Assembly (NCBI RefSeq): GCF_016756535.1
Contig: NZ_AP023247.1
Coordinates: 5,704,501 to 5,768,500 of the forward strand
Length of the DNA stretch: 64,000 nucleotides
Reading direction: 5' to 3'
Origin: Mesorhizobium sp. 131-2-1
Lineage (GTDB): Bacteria > Pseudomonadota > Alphaproteobacteria > Rhizobiales > Rhizobiaceae
Both the position numbers and the translations under genes were made by a program. A model generated the notes under the pieces. That model was not told where the DNA came from, searched no databases, and worked only from the letters and a program-made list of their open reading frames with translations. Shown here one piece after another: positions 52,360 through 61,337 of this stretch. How positions within the stretch are numbered: the first letter of the stretch is position 1; each line of letters opens with the position of its first letter.

Positions 52360-52670
52360 TGTCCGCTTTCTGGAATACGCAGATGGTCTGCTCAGCGTCC
52401 GACATAATGCGCATTGCTGCCATTCGCAGTGCGGACAAGCGAGAAAAATCAGGCCTCCACGGCCAGGCAGGCATTGCGTCGCTGCCATTCCCACTCGACC
52501 GGAAAGCCCCGCACCAACCGCTGCAATTGCATCGACGTGGGCTGGCGCCCGTCGAGAATTACCTCGACCAAATCCGCAGCAGCGTTAGTCGAAGGATATG
52601 GGAAATGAAGGACTAGCTTCCTGGCCTCGGCCAGTTCGGAGATCGTGGCGAACTACCCTGTTTTCAGTTG
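52360..52670. repeat. Left direct repeat carrying a serine-recombinase C-terminal remnant
   Basis: About 310 bp, clearly similar to 57512-57833. On the minus strand it encodes the end of a large serine recombinase: LKTG-stop-FATISELAEARK, then DLVEVILDGRQPTSMQLQRL and VRGFPVEWEWQRRNACLAVE before a stop. It has one in-frame stop and one frameshift. The outer part holds a TGTCCGCTTTC...GCATTGCTGCCATTCGCA segment shared with the right copy. Together the two copies bracket the cyclase-nSTAND-WD40 gene. Confidence 0.7.
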
Positions 52671-52921
52671 ATGCTTCCATGCAAAGGCAAGAACCAGGGC
52701 ACGAACCAGCGTGTTGTCGATGCGCGGACGGGTCGGTGCCCATCCCTCGGTCGAGTTCGGCGACACCACCAGCCTGTGGCCACAACAAATGCCGCAAGGA
52801 AGTTGGCAAGCCAAGAGCTCCCTCGGCTAATTCGGTGCCTCTCTCCCAACTTGGCACCATTTCCGCTAGGATATTCCGATATCTCGCGGGAGGTAATGAC
52901 CTGGATCGCGTTCACCGTAGA

Positions 52922-55900
52922 ATGGCTACCATCCTTGCTGCCGATGCAGCCGGCTACAGCCGGCTGATTGGCAGAGACGAGGAAGGGACACTTGCCATCC
53001 TACGGGCGCATCGTCAGATCATTGACCGACTGATCGAGGAACATCAGGGACGGGTGTTCGGGAGCGCTGGGGACAGCGTCATCGCCGAGTTTGCAAGCCC
53101 CGTCGAAGCGCTTCGATGCGCCACCGAAATCCAGTTCCAAGTCGACAGGCAAAATGCTGAGCTGTCCGACCCACGCCGCCTGCGCTTTCGCATCGGCATC
53201 AATCTGGGCGATGTTGTCGTAGAGGGAGACAATCTCATGGGCGACGGTGTGAACGTCGCCGCCCGTCTCGAAGCCCTGTCACTTCCAGGGGGAATATGCA
53301 TCTCGGAGGCGATTTACTTGCAGGCGCGCGACCGGTTGTCGCTCGAATTCGTCGATCTTGGCGAACGACGGATGAAAAACATCGCCCGGCCTTTACACGC
53401 GTACCGCGTGCCTCTCGCTTCAGAGGAGCAGGTCACGTCGCCTTTTCGCGGTCTCAACCCCTTCGAGTTCGAAAACGCCGACCTGTTCTTTGGGCGAGCT
53501 CGCGCGACTGCTGCGTGCATAGAGCGCCTTGAACAGCAAGCTGCCAATGGCAAGGCATTCCTACTCATCTATGGTATGAGCGGTTCCGGCAAGTCTTCTC
53601 TCCTTCGAGCAGGGCTGCTGCCTTCCATCACTCGACCCGACACAATGGCTGGCATCAAACTTTGGCGCCGCTGCCTAATCCGCCCTTCCGACGCCACAGA
53701 TGCGGTCGCCTCGCTGGCCGCTGGCCTGCTTCGCGAAGGCGCCCTGCCGGAGCTGGCCTGCGAACCGGCAGCGCTGGCTCAACTCTGTTGGAGTTCGCCG
53801 GATCGAGCTCTGGCGCTCGTCCGCCAGGCCCACGCCAAAGCGGCGGCCGCCGCAGGTTCAGCCCCGTCACAAGTGCGATTGGTAGTGGCGATCGATCAGA
53901 TGGAGGAACTGTTCACAACGGAGGCGGCATCGCGCCAAGTGCTGGTGCGGCTTCTTGCGGCACTCGCCAGCAGCGGACTGGCCTGGGTGATCGCGACGAT
54001 CCGATCGGATTTCTTTCACCGTTGCGGTGAAGTCCCCGGTTTCTCCGCACTGAAGGATGGCCTCAGCAGCTATGAGCTCCTGCCGCCGACAGGCGCTGAG
54101 ATCGCCCAGATCATCCGCGAGCCGGCACGCGCCGCCGGGTTGCGCTACGAGGAGACCGCCGAACGGGGCCGGCTCGATGACGTCCTGCAGGAAGCAGCAG
54201 CTGCTGATCCCAGATCTTTACCGCTTCTCGAATTTGTGCTCGACGCTCTGTACGAGGCGGGACGGGAGCGCCGTATCCTCACCTTTGCTGCATACCAGGC
54301 ACTTGGCGACCTGGAAGGGGCGATCGCCCGCCGCGCCGACGAAGTCGTAGAAGCTCTTCCGCCGGACATCCAGGAGGAACTACCAATAGTGTTGCGTGCC
54401 ATCACCACGGTGCACCCAGGCGAAGAAGCTGTTGCGGCGCGTCCGGCATTGCGCGCCGAAGTCACGGGCACGCCTCAACGATTGGCTCTCGTTGAGGCGT
54501 TGGTTGCTGCTCGCCTTCTCGTCAGTGATGAGGATGCCGCAGGCCACATCTACGTGCGCGTGGCACACGAAGCTTTGTTGAGCCGCTGGCCGCGCGCTGG
54601 CGACATTGTCAATGCGAACCGGAGCTTCCTTGAGGCCCGCGCTCGGATCGCGGCTGACGCCGACCGCTGGCATGCCGACAACCGGAACCGGGAGCTTCTC
54701 CTGCCGTCCGGCAAGCGTCTTGCCGAGGGCGAGGAATTGCTGCAGTCGAGACGGGTAGAAGTCGACGATCAAATCGTCGACTACATTGAGACGTCTTCAC
54801 GTGCCCAGGCGGATAGAGAGGAGAAGGACAGGCAGGCAGAGCGGGCACTCATCGAGGCGGTTGAAGCAGCAAAGCGCGAACGCTTGGAGCGCGAGGCCGA
54901 GCGCCGCTCCCTTGCGGCGGCGGCAGCGACCCGGCTCGCGAGACGCACGCGCTATGCGGCCATCGTCGCCACGGCGTTGGCTCTTATGGCCAGCGCAGGC
55001 GCGTTCTTCGGGTTCAGAGCACAACAGGGAGCAACACGGCAAGCGGAGTTGGCGAGGGCGGCCGAAAAGGGGGCCCTTGAGGCGCGCGATCAGGCGCTGC
55101 GCAATCAATCTCTTTCAATTTCGTTTCTTTCGCAACAGACCGCGGCGAGCGGCGACACGGAGGCCGCGATCCTGTTGGCGCTGGAGGCGCTGCCGAAGAG
55201 CGGATCGGGGGCCGCGCGGCCAAATCTCTTTGAAGCAGAGGCCGCACTTTTCAACGCTCTGTTGGCACACCGCCAAACGGCGGTGTTCAAACATGACGCC
55301 GGAGTGACGCAGGCAGCCTTCAATCGAAGCGGCAATCGCATAGTCACTGCGTCCTACGACAAGACCGCACGCATTTGGGATGTCGCGAATCGTAGAGAGA
55401 TTGCAATCCTGAAGGGCCATGAGGGACCTGTAGAGAGGGCCGGATTCAGTCCGGACGGACGCCGGGTCATTACGGCGGCAAGGGACGGCACCGCGCGCAT
55501 CTGGGATGCCGACTCTGGAGCGCAGCTTTTTGTTCTTCAGCCGGTGGGCGGCTCCTTTCTTACAGCAATATTTGACCCAAGCGGCGAGCGCGTGCTGACC
55601 GCGGCCGGAAACAATCAGGCTTCGCTTTGGAACCCCCGAACCGGAACGAAGATCCTGAGCGTGGATAGCTATGGAGACGGATTGGCTGGCTTCAGCCCGG
55701 ATGGTCGCAGCTTTGCAACCTCAAATGGACAGCGCGTTTTCATCTGGAATGCGAAAGATGGCGCGCTGATCCATCAATGTTTTGTCGGCAGCTATTCATC
55801 CAAGCTCACATTCAGCCCGGATGGAAGTCGGCTGTTGGTAGGCTCGTGGCTTACAGTTTCATTTGACAATGTCCCCGCGCTTTTGGACCCATTGAAAGGA

Positions 55901-57436
55901 ACCGAAATTGCAAGGCTCCTCGGCCACAAGAGCGACACCCAGTTACAAGGCGCAACGTTCAGTCATGACGGCCGCCGAATTGCAACGGTATCACTCGATG
56001 GTAGCGCGCGTCTCTGGGACGGAAACTCTGGGGTTCTAGTTGACGTGCTCGGCCAAGAGTCCCCGAACTTGAAACAGAGTGACGCCGGGGACGACCGTGA
56101 TCAGGAAATGAACAGCGCTTTCAGCCCCGACGATCGCCTCCTCGCCACCGCTTCCATAAACGGTCCGTTACGCATTTGGGACGTCGGTCGAGCGTCGCTG
56201 TTCGCCACCATCACTGGCCATCGCGCCTTGATCGAGCACCTTGAGTTCCACCCGGTCGATGGCAATATTCTACTCACGGCTTCACATGATGGCACCGCTC
56301 GCCTCTGGGACGTCGACGGAATTCTGACGACTACCCTGCACCACGAACACCCGCCGACTTTCGCGGTATTCAGTCCCGACAATATGCATCTTCTGACTGG
56401 AGGTGGGGACAGCGCTGTGCACCTTTGGGATGTGGTAACCGGTCGTAAGCTGGCCGACCTCGACACGCACGAAATCGTCCAGAACGCAATGTTCAGCCCC
56501 GATGGAAGTCGCATTGCAACTGCATCCCTCGCAGGCCGAGTCCTCATCTGGGACGTCGCGAGCAGGAGCGAGATCGCACGGCTCAAATTTCCAGGCGGGC
56601 TGTTTCAAATTCTGTTCAGTCCGAAAGGAGATCTCCTGGAGGCGAGTTCAACTCTCGGCACCGCATGGTTGTGGAACGCGGCGAGTGGCGCCGAAGCCTC
56701 CACTATCCAAACAAGTGCGCAGGTCGTTTTCGACCCGGACGGCGATCTCGTCCTCGCCGCGACCAGCGACAACGCCGCGCACTTGTTGGAAACGGACGGG
56801 ACCGAACTAAAGAAACTGGTTGGGCATGAGGGTCGAATCACCGGGGCAGCATTCAGTCCGGACGGCAAACTGGTCGCCACGGCCTCGCTCGACCACACCG
56901 CGCGCATCTGGACAGTCAAGGACGGGAGCACCGTCGCGATCCTAAGAGGTCATCGCGATGAGCTCACCGCAGTCGCGTTCAGCTCGAATGGTCAGTCACT
57001 ACTGACTGCCTCACGCGACGGCACCGCACGCATCTGGAGCGTCCTAGACGGAAAGGAAAGGGTCGTTCTCAGGGGGCACACCGGCGCAACGACCAGTGCG
57101 CAATTTAGTCCTAACGGTCTCTATGTCCTGACAGCCTCAACTCAGGACGGCACGGCCCGGCTCTGGGCCGCGCAGACGGGACGCGAGATGGCAGTGCTTG
57201 CCAGTCCCAAGGAGGAGAACAAGCGGCCGGCACCGATACGCGCGGCCTTCAATTCAGATGGAACGAGGATCGTGATCGTGACGTATGATGAAGACGTTCG
57301 CGTCATACGGGTTTTTCAGTCACCCCAAGATCTCATCGATTTTGCAAAGCAAACTGTTCCGCGCGAACTGACCGCGTGCGAACGGCGTCGCTTCTTCCTT
57401 CCCGCCGAAGGCGACCTTAGTGGCTGTCCAAGCTGA
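52922..57436 (+). CDS. Class III cyclase - nSTAND ATPase - transmembrane - WD40 fusion protein
   Basis: A 1504-residue multidomain protein. Residues 1-165 are a class III nucleotide cyclase (ATILAADAAGYSRLIGRDEE, SAGDSVIAEFASPV, MGDGVNVAARLEAL), with metal Asp and transition-state Asn/Arg in place. Residues about 175-560 form a STAND NTPase (SPFRGLNPFEFENADLFFGR, Walker A LIYGMSGSGKSSLLRAG, Walker B LVVAIDQMEELFTT, IATIRSDFFHRC). A Glu/Arg coiled coil and a single transmembrane helix (YAAIVATALALMASAGAFFG) follow, then about 14-15 WD40-like repeats (e.g. HEGPVERAGFSPDGRRVITA) making two propellers. Ligand sensing by WD40, switching by the ATPase and cNMP output are inferred. ATG 52922 was used; a CTG at 52901 behind GGGAGG would add LDRVHRR. 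Confidence 0.88.
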   Translation: MATILAADAAGYSRLIGRDEEGTLAILRAHRQIIDRLIEEHQGRVFGSAGDSVIAEFASPVEALRCATEIQFQVDRQNAELSDPRRLRFRIGINLGDVVVEGDNLMGDGVNVAARLEALSLPGGICISEAIYLQARDRLSLEFVDLGERRMKNIARPLHAYRVPLASEEQVTSPFRGLNPFEFENADLFFGRARATAACIERLEQQAANGKAFLLIYGMSGSGKSSLLRAGLLPSITRPDTMAGIKLWRRCLIRPSDATDAVASLAAGLLREGALPELACEPAALAQLCWSSPDRALALVRQAHAKAAAAAGSAPSQVRLVVAIDQMEELFTTEAASRQVLVRLLAALASSGLAWVIATIRSDFFHRCGEVPGFSALKDGLSSYELLPPTGAEIAQIIREPARAAGLRYEETAERGRLDDVLQEAAAADPRSLPLLEFVLDALYEAGRERRILTFAAYQALGDLEGAIARRADEVVEALPPDIQEELPIVLRAITTVHPGEEAVAARPALRAEVTGTPQRLALVEALVAARLLVSDEDAAGHIYVRVAHEALLSRWPRAGDIVNANRSFLEARARIAADADRWHADNRNRELLLPSGKRLAEGEELLQSRRVEVDDQIVDYIETSSRAQADREEKDRQAERALIEAVEAAKRERLEREAERRSLAAAAATRLARRTRYAAIVATALALMASAGAFFGFRAQQGATRQAELARAAEKGALEARDQALRNQSLSISFLSQQTAASGDTEAAILLALEALPKSGSGAARPNLFEAEAALFNALLAHRQTAVFKHDAGVTQAAFNRSGNRIVTASYDKTARIWDVANRREIAILKGHEGPVERAGFSPDGRRVITAARDGTARIWDADSGAQLFVLQPVGGSFLTAIFDPSGERVLTAAGNNQASLWNPRTGTKILSVDSYGDGLAGFSPDGRSFATSNGQRVFIWNAKDGALIHQCFVGSYSSKLTFSPDGSRLLVGSWLTVSFDNVPALLDPLKGTEIARLLGHKSDTQLQGATFSHDGRRIATVSLDGSARLWDGNSGVLVDVLGQESPNLKQSDAGDDRDQEMNSAFSPDDRLLATASINGPLRIWDVGRASLFATITGHRALIEHLEFHPVDGNILLTASHDGTARLWDVDGILTTTLHHEHPPTFAVFSPDNMHLLTGGGDSAVHLWDVVTGRKLADLDTHEIVQNAMFSPDGSRIATASLAGRVLIWDVASRSEIARLKFPGGLFQILFSPKGDLLEASSTLGTAWLWNAASGAEASTIQTSAQVVFDPDGDLVLAATSDNAAHLLETDGTELKKLVGHEGRITGAAFSPDGKLVATASLDHTARIWTVKDGSTVAILRGHRDELTAVAFSSNGQSLLTASRDGTARIWSVLDGKERVVLRGHTGATTSAQFSPNGLYVLTASTQDGTARLWAAQTGREMAVLASPKEENKRPAPIRAAFNSDGTRIVIVTYDEDVRVIRVFQSPQDLIDFAKQTVPRELTACERRRFFLPAEGDLSGCPS

Positions 57437-57511
57437 GGCCGCCACTGGAACTTTGCCCTTTTTGCTGACATGAGGCGCAACTGCGATCCCTCCAGCGAGG
57501 TCGTAGCTAAG

Positions 57512-57833
57512 TGTCTGCTTTCAGTCGTTGGCAGGACTGGGTTCCACTGCCGACACGAGGCGCATTGCTGCCATTCGCAACGCGGACAATCACCGTTTTG
57601 GTCCAAATCAGACCTCCAGGACCTGGCAGGCATTGCGCCCCTGCCATATTCCCACTCGACCGGAAAGCCCCGCACCAACTTTTGTAACTGCATCGTCCTG
57701 GATTGACTCCCGTCGAGGATGGCTTCGACCAGATCCGGGGCCAGTTAGTCGAAGGATATGGGATATGAACGACCTATCGGGCTTCCTTGCCTCGGCCAGT
57801 TCGGGGATCGTAGCGAACTTGCCTGTTTCCAAA
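57512..57833. repeat. Right direct repeat carrying a serine-recombinase C-terminal remnant
   Basis: Homologous to 52360-52670 in the same orientation. The minus strand reads YNLETGKFATIPELAEARKP, DRSFISHILRLTGP, a frameshift, then MQLQKLVRGFPVEWEYGRG. This is the recombinase C-terminal region, better preserved at the start than in the left copy and different in its mutations. The two copies therefore diverged after duplication. Confidence 0.7.
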
Positions 57834-58632
57834 TTGTACTCCCCAAGAAGACCACGCGGGGATTTCCAAGGCACCTTACCCGCCTGGCGCTCAAGCCAAG
57901 TCTAGTCTAGCTCTCCGGCGGCGCGCCGCGCCAACGGGAGCGAGTGGACTTAGTTCGCCGGCAGTCCGATTGCGAGCACGATCGTATCGCCAGCGCTAAT
58001 ATTCTTGGTCATATGGCCCGCACCTATCGTGGCCTCTACAAGGAGCACGTTCCCAACGGTTCCGTACTTCGCCACTGGTCGCTGCTATCTGGTATTCCCC
58101 CTGCACGGTCACGAAGGCCATACGACGCGGTGCTGGGTGAGGTATGTCGCCTTTCCATGACGGCGTTGCGCCCATCCAGAAGGCATACGTTGCCGGCGAA
58201 AATTGCCTACATGAAGCGGTTCAGCAGGTGGCGCGGCAAATCCAACTTCCAGTTCCGCCTCCTGATCATCGAAGCACGACGCTCTTCCGAATCTGAAAAT
58301 AACCTTGAAAATCGCATTCGCATTTGCCATCCCCCCTCCGGTTTTAACAGCCTGCCAAGGCCACCCAGGTGGCGGCCACGTGCTTCTATGCCCAGTCATG
58401 TCGAGAATGGGAGCTGGTTACAATATCCGCTTTCGGGGAGCGATTGTCGGGCGTCTTCGGCCACATGACGGCGCGTTTCAGACAGGCAGTTTTGGGGCCG
58501 AAGCGGACAGGCAGCTTCAGGCTGCGGTTCTTCGACACGGACATTTAGGTTGCGTGGCATCGTCGTAATAAGACCGATGACGAAGCATGCAACGTGATGA
58601 ATTGTAGCCCACGGCCGACCAGAGGGGGATTT
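57834..58632. other. Degenerate region without a convincing intact gene
   Basis: About 800 bp between the right repeat and the nitrile hydratase operon. On the minus strand short pieces look coding in changing frames (DDQEAELEVGFAAPPAEPLH near 58280-58220, GAGHMTKNISAGDTIVLAIG near 57990), suggesting one or more decayed genes. I could not assign a family with confidence. Confidence 0.4.
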
Positions 58633-59007
58633 CTAGTCTGAAGCTTTGGTAAATCGGCCGCAGTCAAGCTCCACTGGCTGTCCATGGGGAGTGTGCAAAT
58701 ATGCTCGCCGCCACTCGTCCCGACGGCATGCCAGCTCCGAGCACGAGACGTTCCCTCCAGCATTCAGAATACGTTCGAGCGCAGACAGCACGGCTGTGTA
58801 ATACCTGCCTGTGTCGTCGGCACTCCCAGCAAGACTTGCCAGGCGGACTTCTTCGCACAGGGTTTCCGTCCATTTTGATTGCGAGATGGTCCCCGATCCA
58901 ATCAATAGATCGGCGATTGCCATTGCTTGGGCGTGCCAGGGTTCAGCGAAGATTGGCTCGTCGTCTCTTCTCCTCAACGGCCCGTAGCCCAGATCAGGCA
59001 CGCTCAA
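58633..59007 (-). CDS. Nitrile hydratase accessory (activator) protein
   Basis: A 124-residue protein of the nitrile hydratase accessory family, needed for metal loading or enzyme maturation. The pattern DDEPIFAEPWHAQAMAIADL, then ISQSKWTETLCEEVRLASLA, DTGRYYTAVLSALERILNAG and RRAYLHTPHGQPVEL is diagnostic. The start is ambiguous: TTG at 59007 follows GGGAG by seven bases, and GTG at 59001 is in frame. Either overlaps the end of the beta-subunit gene. It is the last gene of the nthA-nthB-accessory operon. Confidence 0.85.
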   Translation of the reverse strand: MSVPDLGYGPLRRRDDEPIFAEPWHAQAMAIADLLIGSGTISQSKWTETLCEEVRLASLAGSADDTGRYYTAVLSALERILNAGGNVSCSELACRRDEWRRAYLHTPHGQPVELDCGRFTKASD

Positions 59008-59650
59008 GGTAGCTCTCCCAAAGATCAACGAAAACGCGATCCCGCCGATCCTTCGCTTCCGGCCACAGTTCCGATGCAGCGAAGCTGACCGTGTAAAGGT
59101 GCTCCGCTTTATGTTCGCCCCGTGCAGACGCATCGGGCAAGACATGCGCACCATGATGAGCCAAGATGCTTCCCTTTCTGCCCCGCGCATAACCGGGAAG
59201 ACGAGTATGTCCCGAGTGCCCCGACATCTTTGCGCGCACTGTCTCGCCGAGGGCAAACGATGGTCGAGCATCGATATCGACCTCGTAGCTGCGTGGATTC
59301 TTGGCATAGGCTCTCGCCCCCTCCGCGGTCTCAGGCGGATATCCTGGCTGCGGCGTGAATGTCGATGCCCCCGATTTGAGCTCCGCCAAAGTGACATAGC
59401 CCACGTCGATCATTTCAGCTGCAAGGGTGAGCATCCAATGGTCGAAATAGGTTCGAGTCAGGTAGTCCGCCGGAACGATCAACTCACGGCAGTGCCGGAA
59501 CCAGTCTATCGACCAGTCACTGTCGCCAGCGGCAGCCTGCGTCAATCCGAAAGCACGTATTTCCCACTCTTCATGGAAAGGTCGACCATCGCCCACGCCT
59601 TGAATTTGGCCGAAGCCCTCGCGCCCACCGAGATCATGAACACCATCCAT
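58994..59650 (-). CDS. nthB: Nitrile hydratase beta subunit
   Basis: A 218-residue beta subunit. The N-terminus [20 protein letters not shown] is the strongest signature of the family. Also visible are FHEEWEIRAFGLTQAAAG, YLTRTYFDHWMLTLAAEMID, and the C-terminal SH3-like domain with LPGYARGRKGSILAHHGAHV, KAEHLYTVSFAASELWPEA and VFVDLWESYLE. Nitrile hydratase converts nitriles to amides in the cytoplasm. Its ATG overlaps the alpha stop (ATGA), so subunit synthesis is coupled. Confidence 0.95.
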   Translation of the reverse strand: MDGVHDLGGREGFGQIQGVGDGRPFHEEWEIRAFGLTQAAAGDSDWSIDWFRHCRELIVPADYLTRTYFDHWMLTLAAEMIDVGYVTLAELKSGASTFTPQPGYPPETAEGARAYAKNPRSYEVDIDARPSFALGETVRAKMSGHSGHTRLPGYARGRKGSILAHHGAHVLPDASARGEHKAEHLYTVSFAASELWPEAKDRRDRVFVDLWESYLERA

Positions 59651-60297
59651 CAGCGGCCTCCCAGCGACGGCAAGAGAGCCCTTTCAGTTCCGATCATCGA
59701 GTTGCGCGTAACCAGCCGCGCAAGAGAGTCCTCGTCAAAGCCCTCAGTACCCTTCGGCTGTTGCGGCAGGACCAGGTATCGTCTTTCTGACGTCGAGTCC
59801 CAGACGCGCACTTCTACGGCGTCTTCGAGATCGACGCCGAATTCTTTCAGGACTCCTCGAGGATCGCGTACGGCGCGCGCCCTGTACTCGTTAGACTTGT
59901 ACCATGCGGGCGACATGCCCAGAATGGAAAACGGATAGCAGGAGCAAAGCGTGCATACGACTAGATTATGAACGTCCGAGGTATTCTCGACAGCGTCCAA
60001 ATGACCCGTCGCGTGACCCGCGAAGCCCAACTCGTCGATTGCCGAGGTAGCGTTTGCAAGCAGGCGCGCTTTGAAAGCGGGATCTTTCCACGCTCGCGCC
60101 ACGACTCTGGCACCGCGCTTGGGTCCGATCTCCTCCCTGTACATCTCGATCCACGCGTCCATCGCTTCCGGATCGACCAAGCGCTTCTCGACCAGGAGAC
60201 TCTCGAGAGCTTTCGCTCTCAGGGCCGGCTCGGACGGCAAGTCGTGGTGCAAGTCGTGATGAATCTTCGAAATCTTTTGCGAATTGAAATTCGTCAT
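59650..60297 (-). CDS. nthA: Nitrile hydratase alpha subunit (cobalt type)
   Basis: A 215-residue alpha subunit containing the metal-binding claw [15 protein letters not shown], with Cys115, Cys118 and Cys120. The Thr in CTLCSC marks the cobalt rather than the iron (CSLCSC) enzymes. Other stretches are [40 protein letters not shown] and [20 protein letters not shown]. The start follows a GGGGGACG sequence. The N-terminus is slightly His-rich ([10 protein letters not shown]). No amidase gene is visible nearby, so the amide product must be used elsewhere. Confidence 0.95.
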   Translation of the reverse strand: MTNFNSQKISKIHHDLHHDLPSEPALRAKALESLLVEKRLVDPEAMDAWIEMYREEIGPKRGARVVARAWKDPAFKARLLANATSAIDELGFAGHATGHLDAVENTSDVHNLVVCTLCSCYPFSILGMSPAWYKSNEYRARAVRDPRGVLKEFGVDLEDAVEVRVWDSTSERRYLVLPQQPKGTEGFDEDSLARLVTRNSMIGTERALLPSLGGR

Positions 60298-60421
60298 AGA
60301 CGTCCCCCGATTTGAGGCTCAATCGGCGCACAATTTATCACGGACACAAGGAAGGTGCAAATAAGTATCCGGTCGATAATACTGGCAATATGAGATCTTT
60401 GCGATGTTGAGAAATACTGAC

Positions 60422-60616
60422 ATGAACGATCTCATTCAGCCTTTCAGCAGCAATGATCCAACCTCGGACCGGAGCTCATACGATATCGATTCCTTCTTGC
60501 AGAAGCTTATCCTTTCGCCGGAGGCAGCCGGCGTGATATTGCACTCCAATAGATTATCACGCCACCGATGCGATGCTGCCGCAGCGGCGTATCTGCGATT
60601 CAAGCGTCTTCGCTAA
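60422..60616 (+). CDS. Possible small hypothetical protein
   Basis: A 64-residue frame (MNDLIQPFSSNDPTSDRSSY, DIDSFLQKLILSPEAAGVIL). It is polar with one helical stretch and a basic end. An ATG at 60404 would add six residues. The ribosome site is poor and no family is recognised. It is divergent from nthA. Confidence 0.3.
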   Translation: MNDLIQPFSSNDPTSDRSSYDIDSFLQKLILSPEAAGVILHSNRLSRHRCDAAAAAYLRFKRLR

Positions 60617-60649
60617 GCGCGAGCAAAGCCGCCAGCGTCAAAAATCAAG

Positions 60650-61075
60650 TCATGAAGTCAAATCATTCGAAGACGGTTCGGCCGTTGCAATAGGCTGTGC
60701 ATTAAGCAGGGTGGTGACGGCAGTTATGATCTGAGCCGGAACGAACGGCTTCGTGATCATTAGGCTGCCCGGCACGCCTTCCGCGCCCCAATGAACTGCG
60801 CTGTCACCGCTGATGTAGACAACTGGTATCGTTGCACTTGTCTGGCGGAGGTGGCGCGCCACGCCCCAACCAGATTGTCCCGGGCCCAAACGAATGTCCG
60901 AAATTAGCGCCTTAAATTTATGGGGATCGGCATCGAATGCTGCTATTGCCTGCTCAGCATTCTTGACCCCGACTACGAGAAAGCCAGCTTCTGCCAAGGC
61001 TGGCTCGAGGTCGAGCAGGATCAGGGCTTCGTCTTCGACAATTAATACAGCGGCCTCATCCATGGTGAACCCCAA
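60650..61075 (-). CDS. CheY-like single-domain response regulator
   Basis: A receiver-domain protein of 137-141 residues: VLIVEDEALILLDLEPALAE (acidic pair), LISDIRLGPGQSGWGVARHL (phosphoacceptor Asp), IPVVYISGDSAVHW (Thr/Ser switch position is Ser) and SLMITKPFVPAQIITAV (conserved Lys-Pro). No output domain is present. The TTG at 61075 has GGGAG five bases upstream; the ATG at 61063 is an alternative. A partner kinase is not visible nearby, though the broken GAF-PAS gene at 46840 shows that such sensors existed here. Confidence 0.87.
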   Translation of the reverse strand: MGFTMDEAAVLIVEDEALILLDLEPALAEAGFLVVGVKNAEQAIAAFDADPHKFKALISDIRLGPGQSGWGVARHLRQTSATIPVVYISGDSAVHWGAEGVPGSLMITKPFVPAQIITAVTTLLNAQPIATAEPSSNDLTS

Positions 61076-61337
61076 GGTCGCTCCCTAATGGTCGGCAGGC
61101 TAATTAGTTCCATGAATATTCTCGGTCACATGACCAATATTAGAACTGCAAGAGACGAAGCTCGCCTCGGCTAACCGAGACGGACCCTGCGTCGTTTGGA
61201 CGACACTGCTTAGTGAGGTCCAAACGAATTGAAACCTCTGCTGAGAAGTTCCTAAACACTCGGGACCTAGTTCAAAGGCCCCGCCCGCTGAGGCTTGGGC
61301 TAAGTCGACGTGCAAGTCATTCCGACTACGCACGAAA
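61076..61337. other. Intergenic region upstream of the response regulator
   Basis: About 260 bp. A GGAAC lies on the minus strand at 61108-61104, but the matching GTT at the right spacing is absent (ATT). No gene was found. Confidence 0.45.

Noticed and set aside
61080..61110. Possible EcfG promoter before the response regulator
   Set aside because: GGAAC is present on the minus strand, but the base triplet at the -10 spacing is ATT, not GTT.
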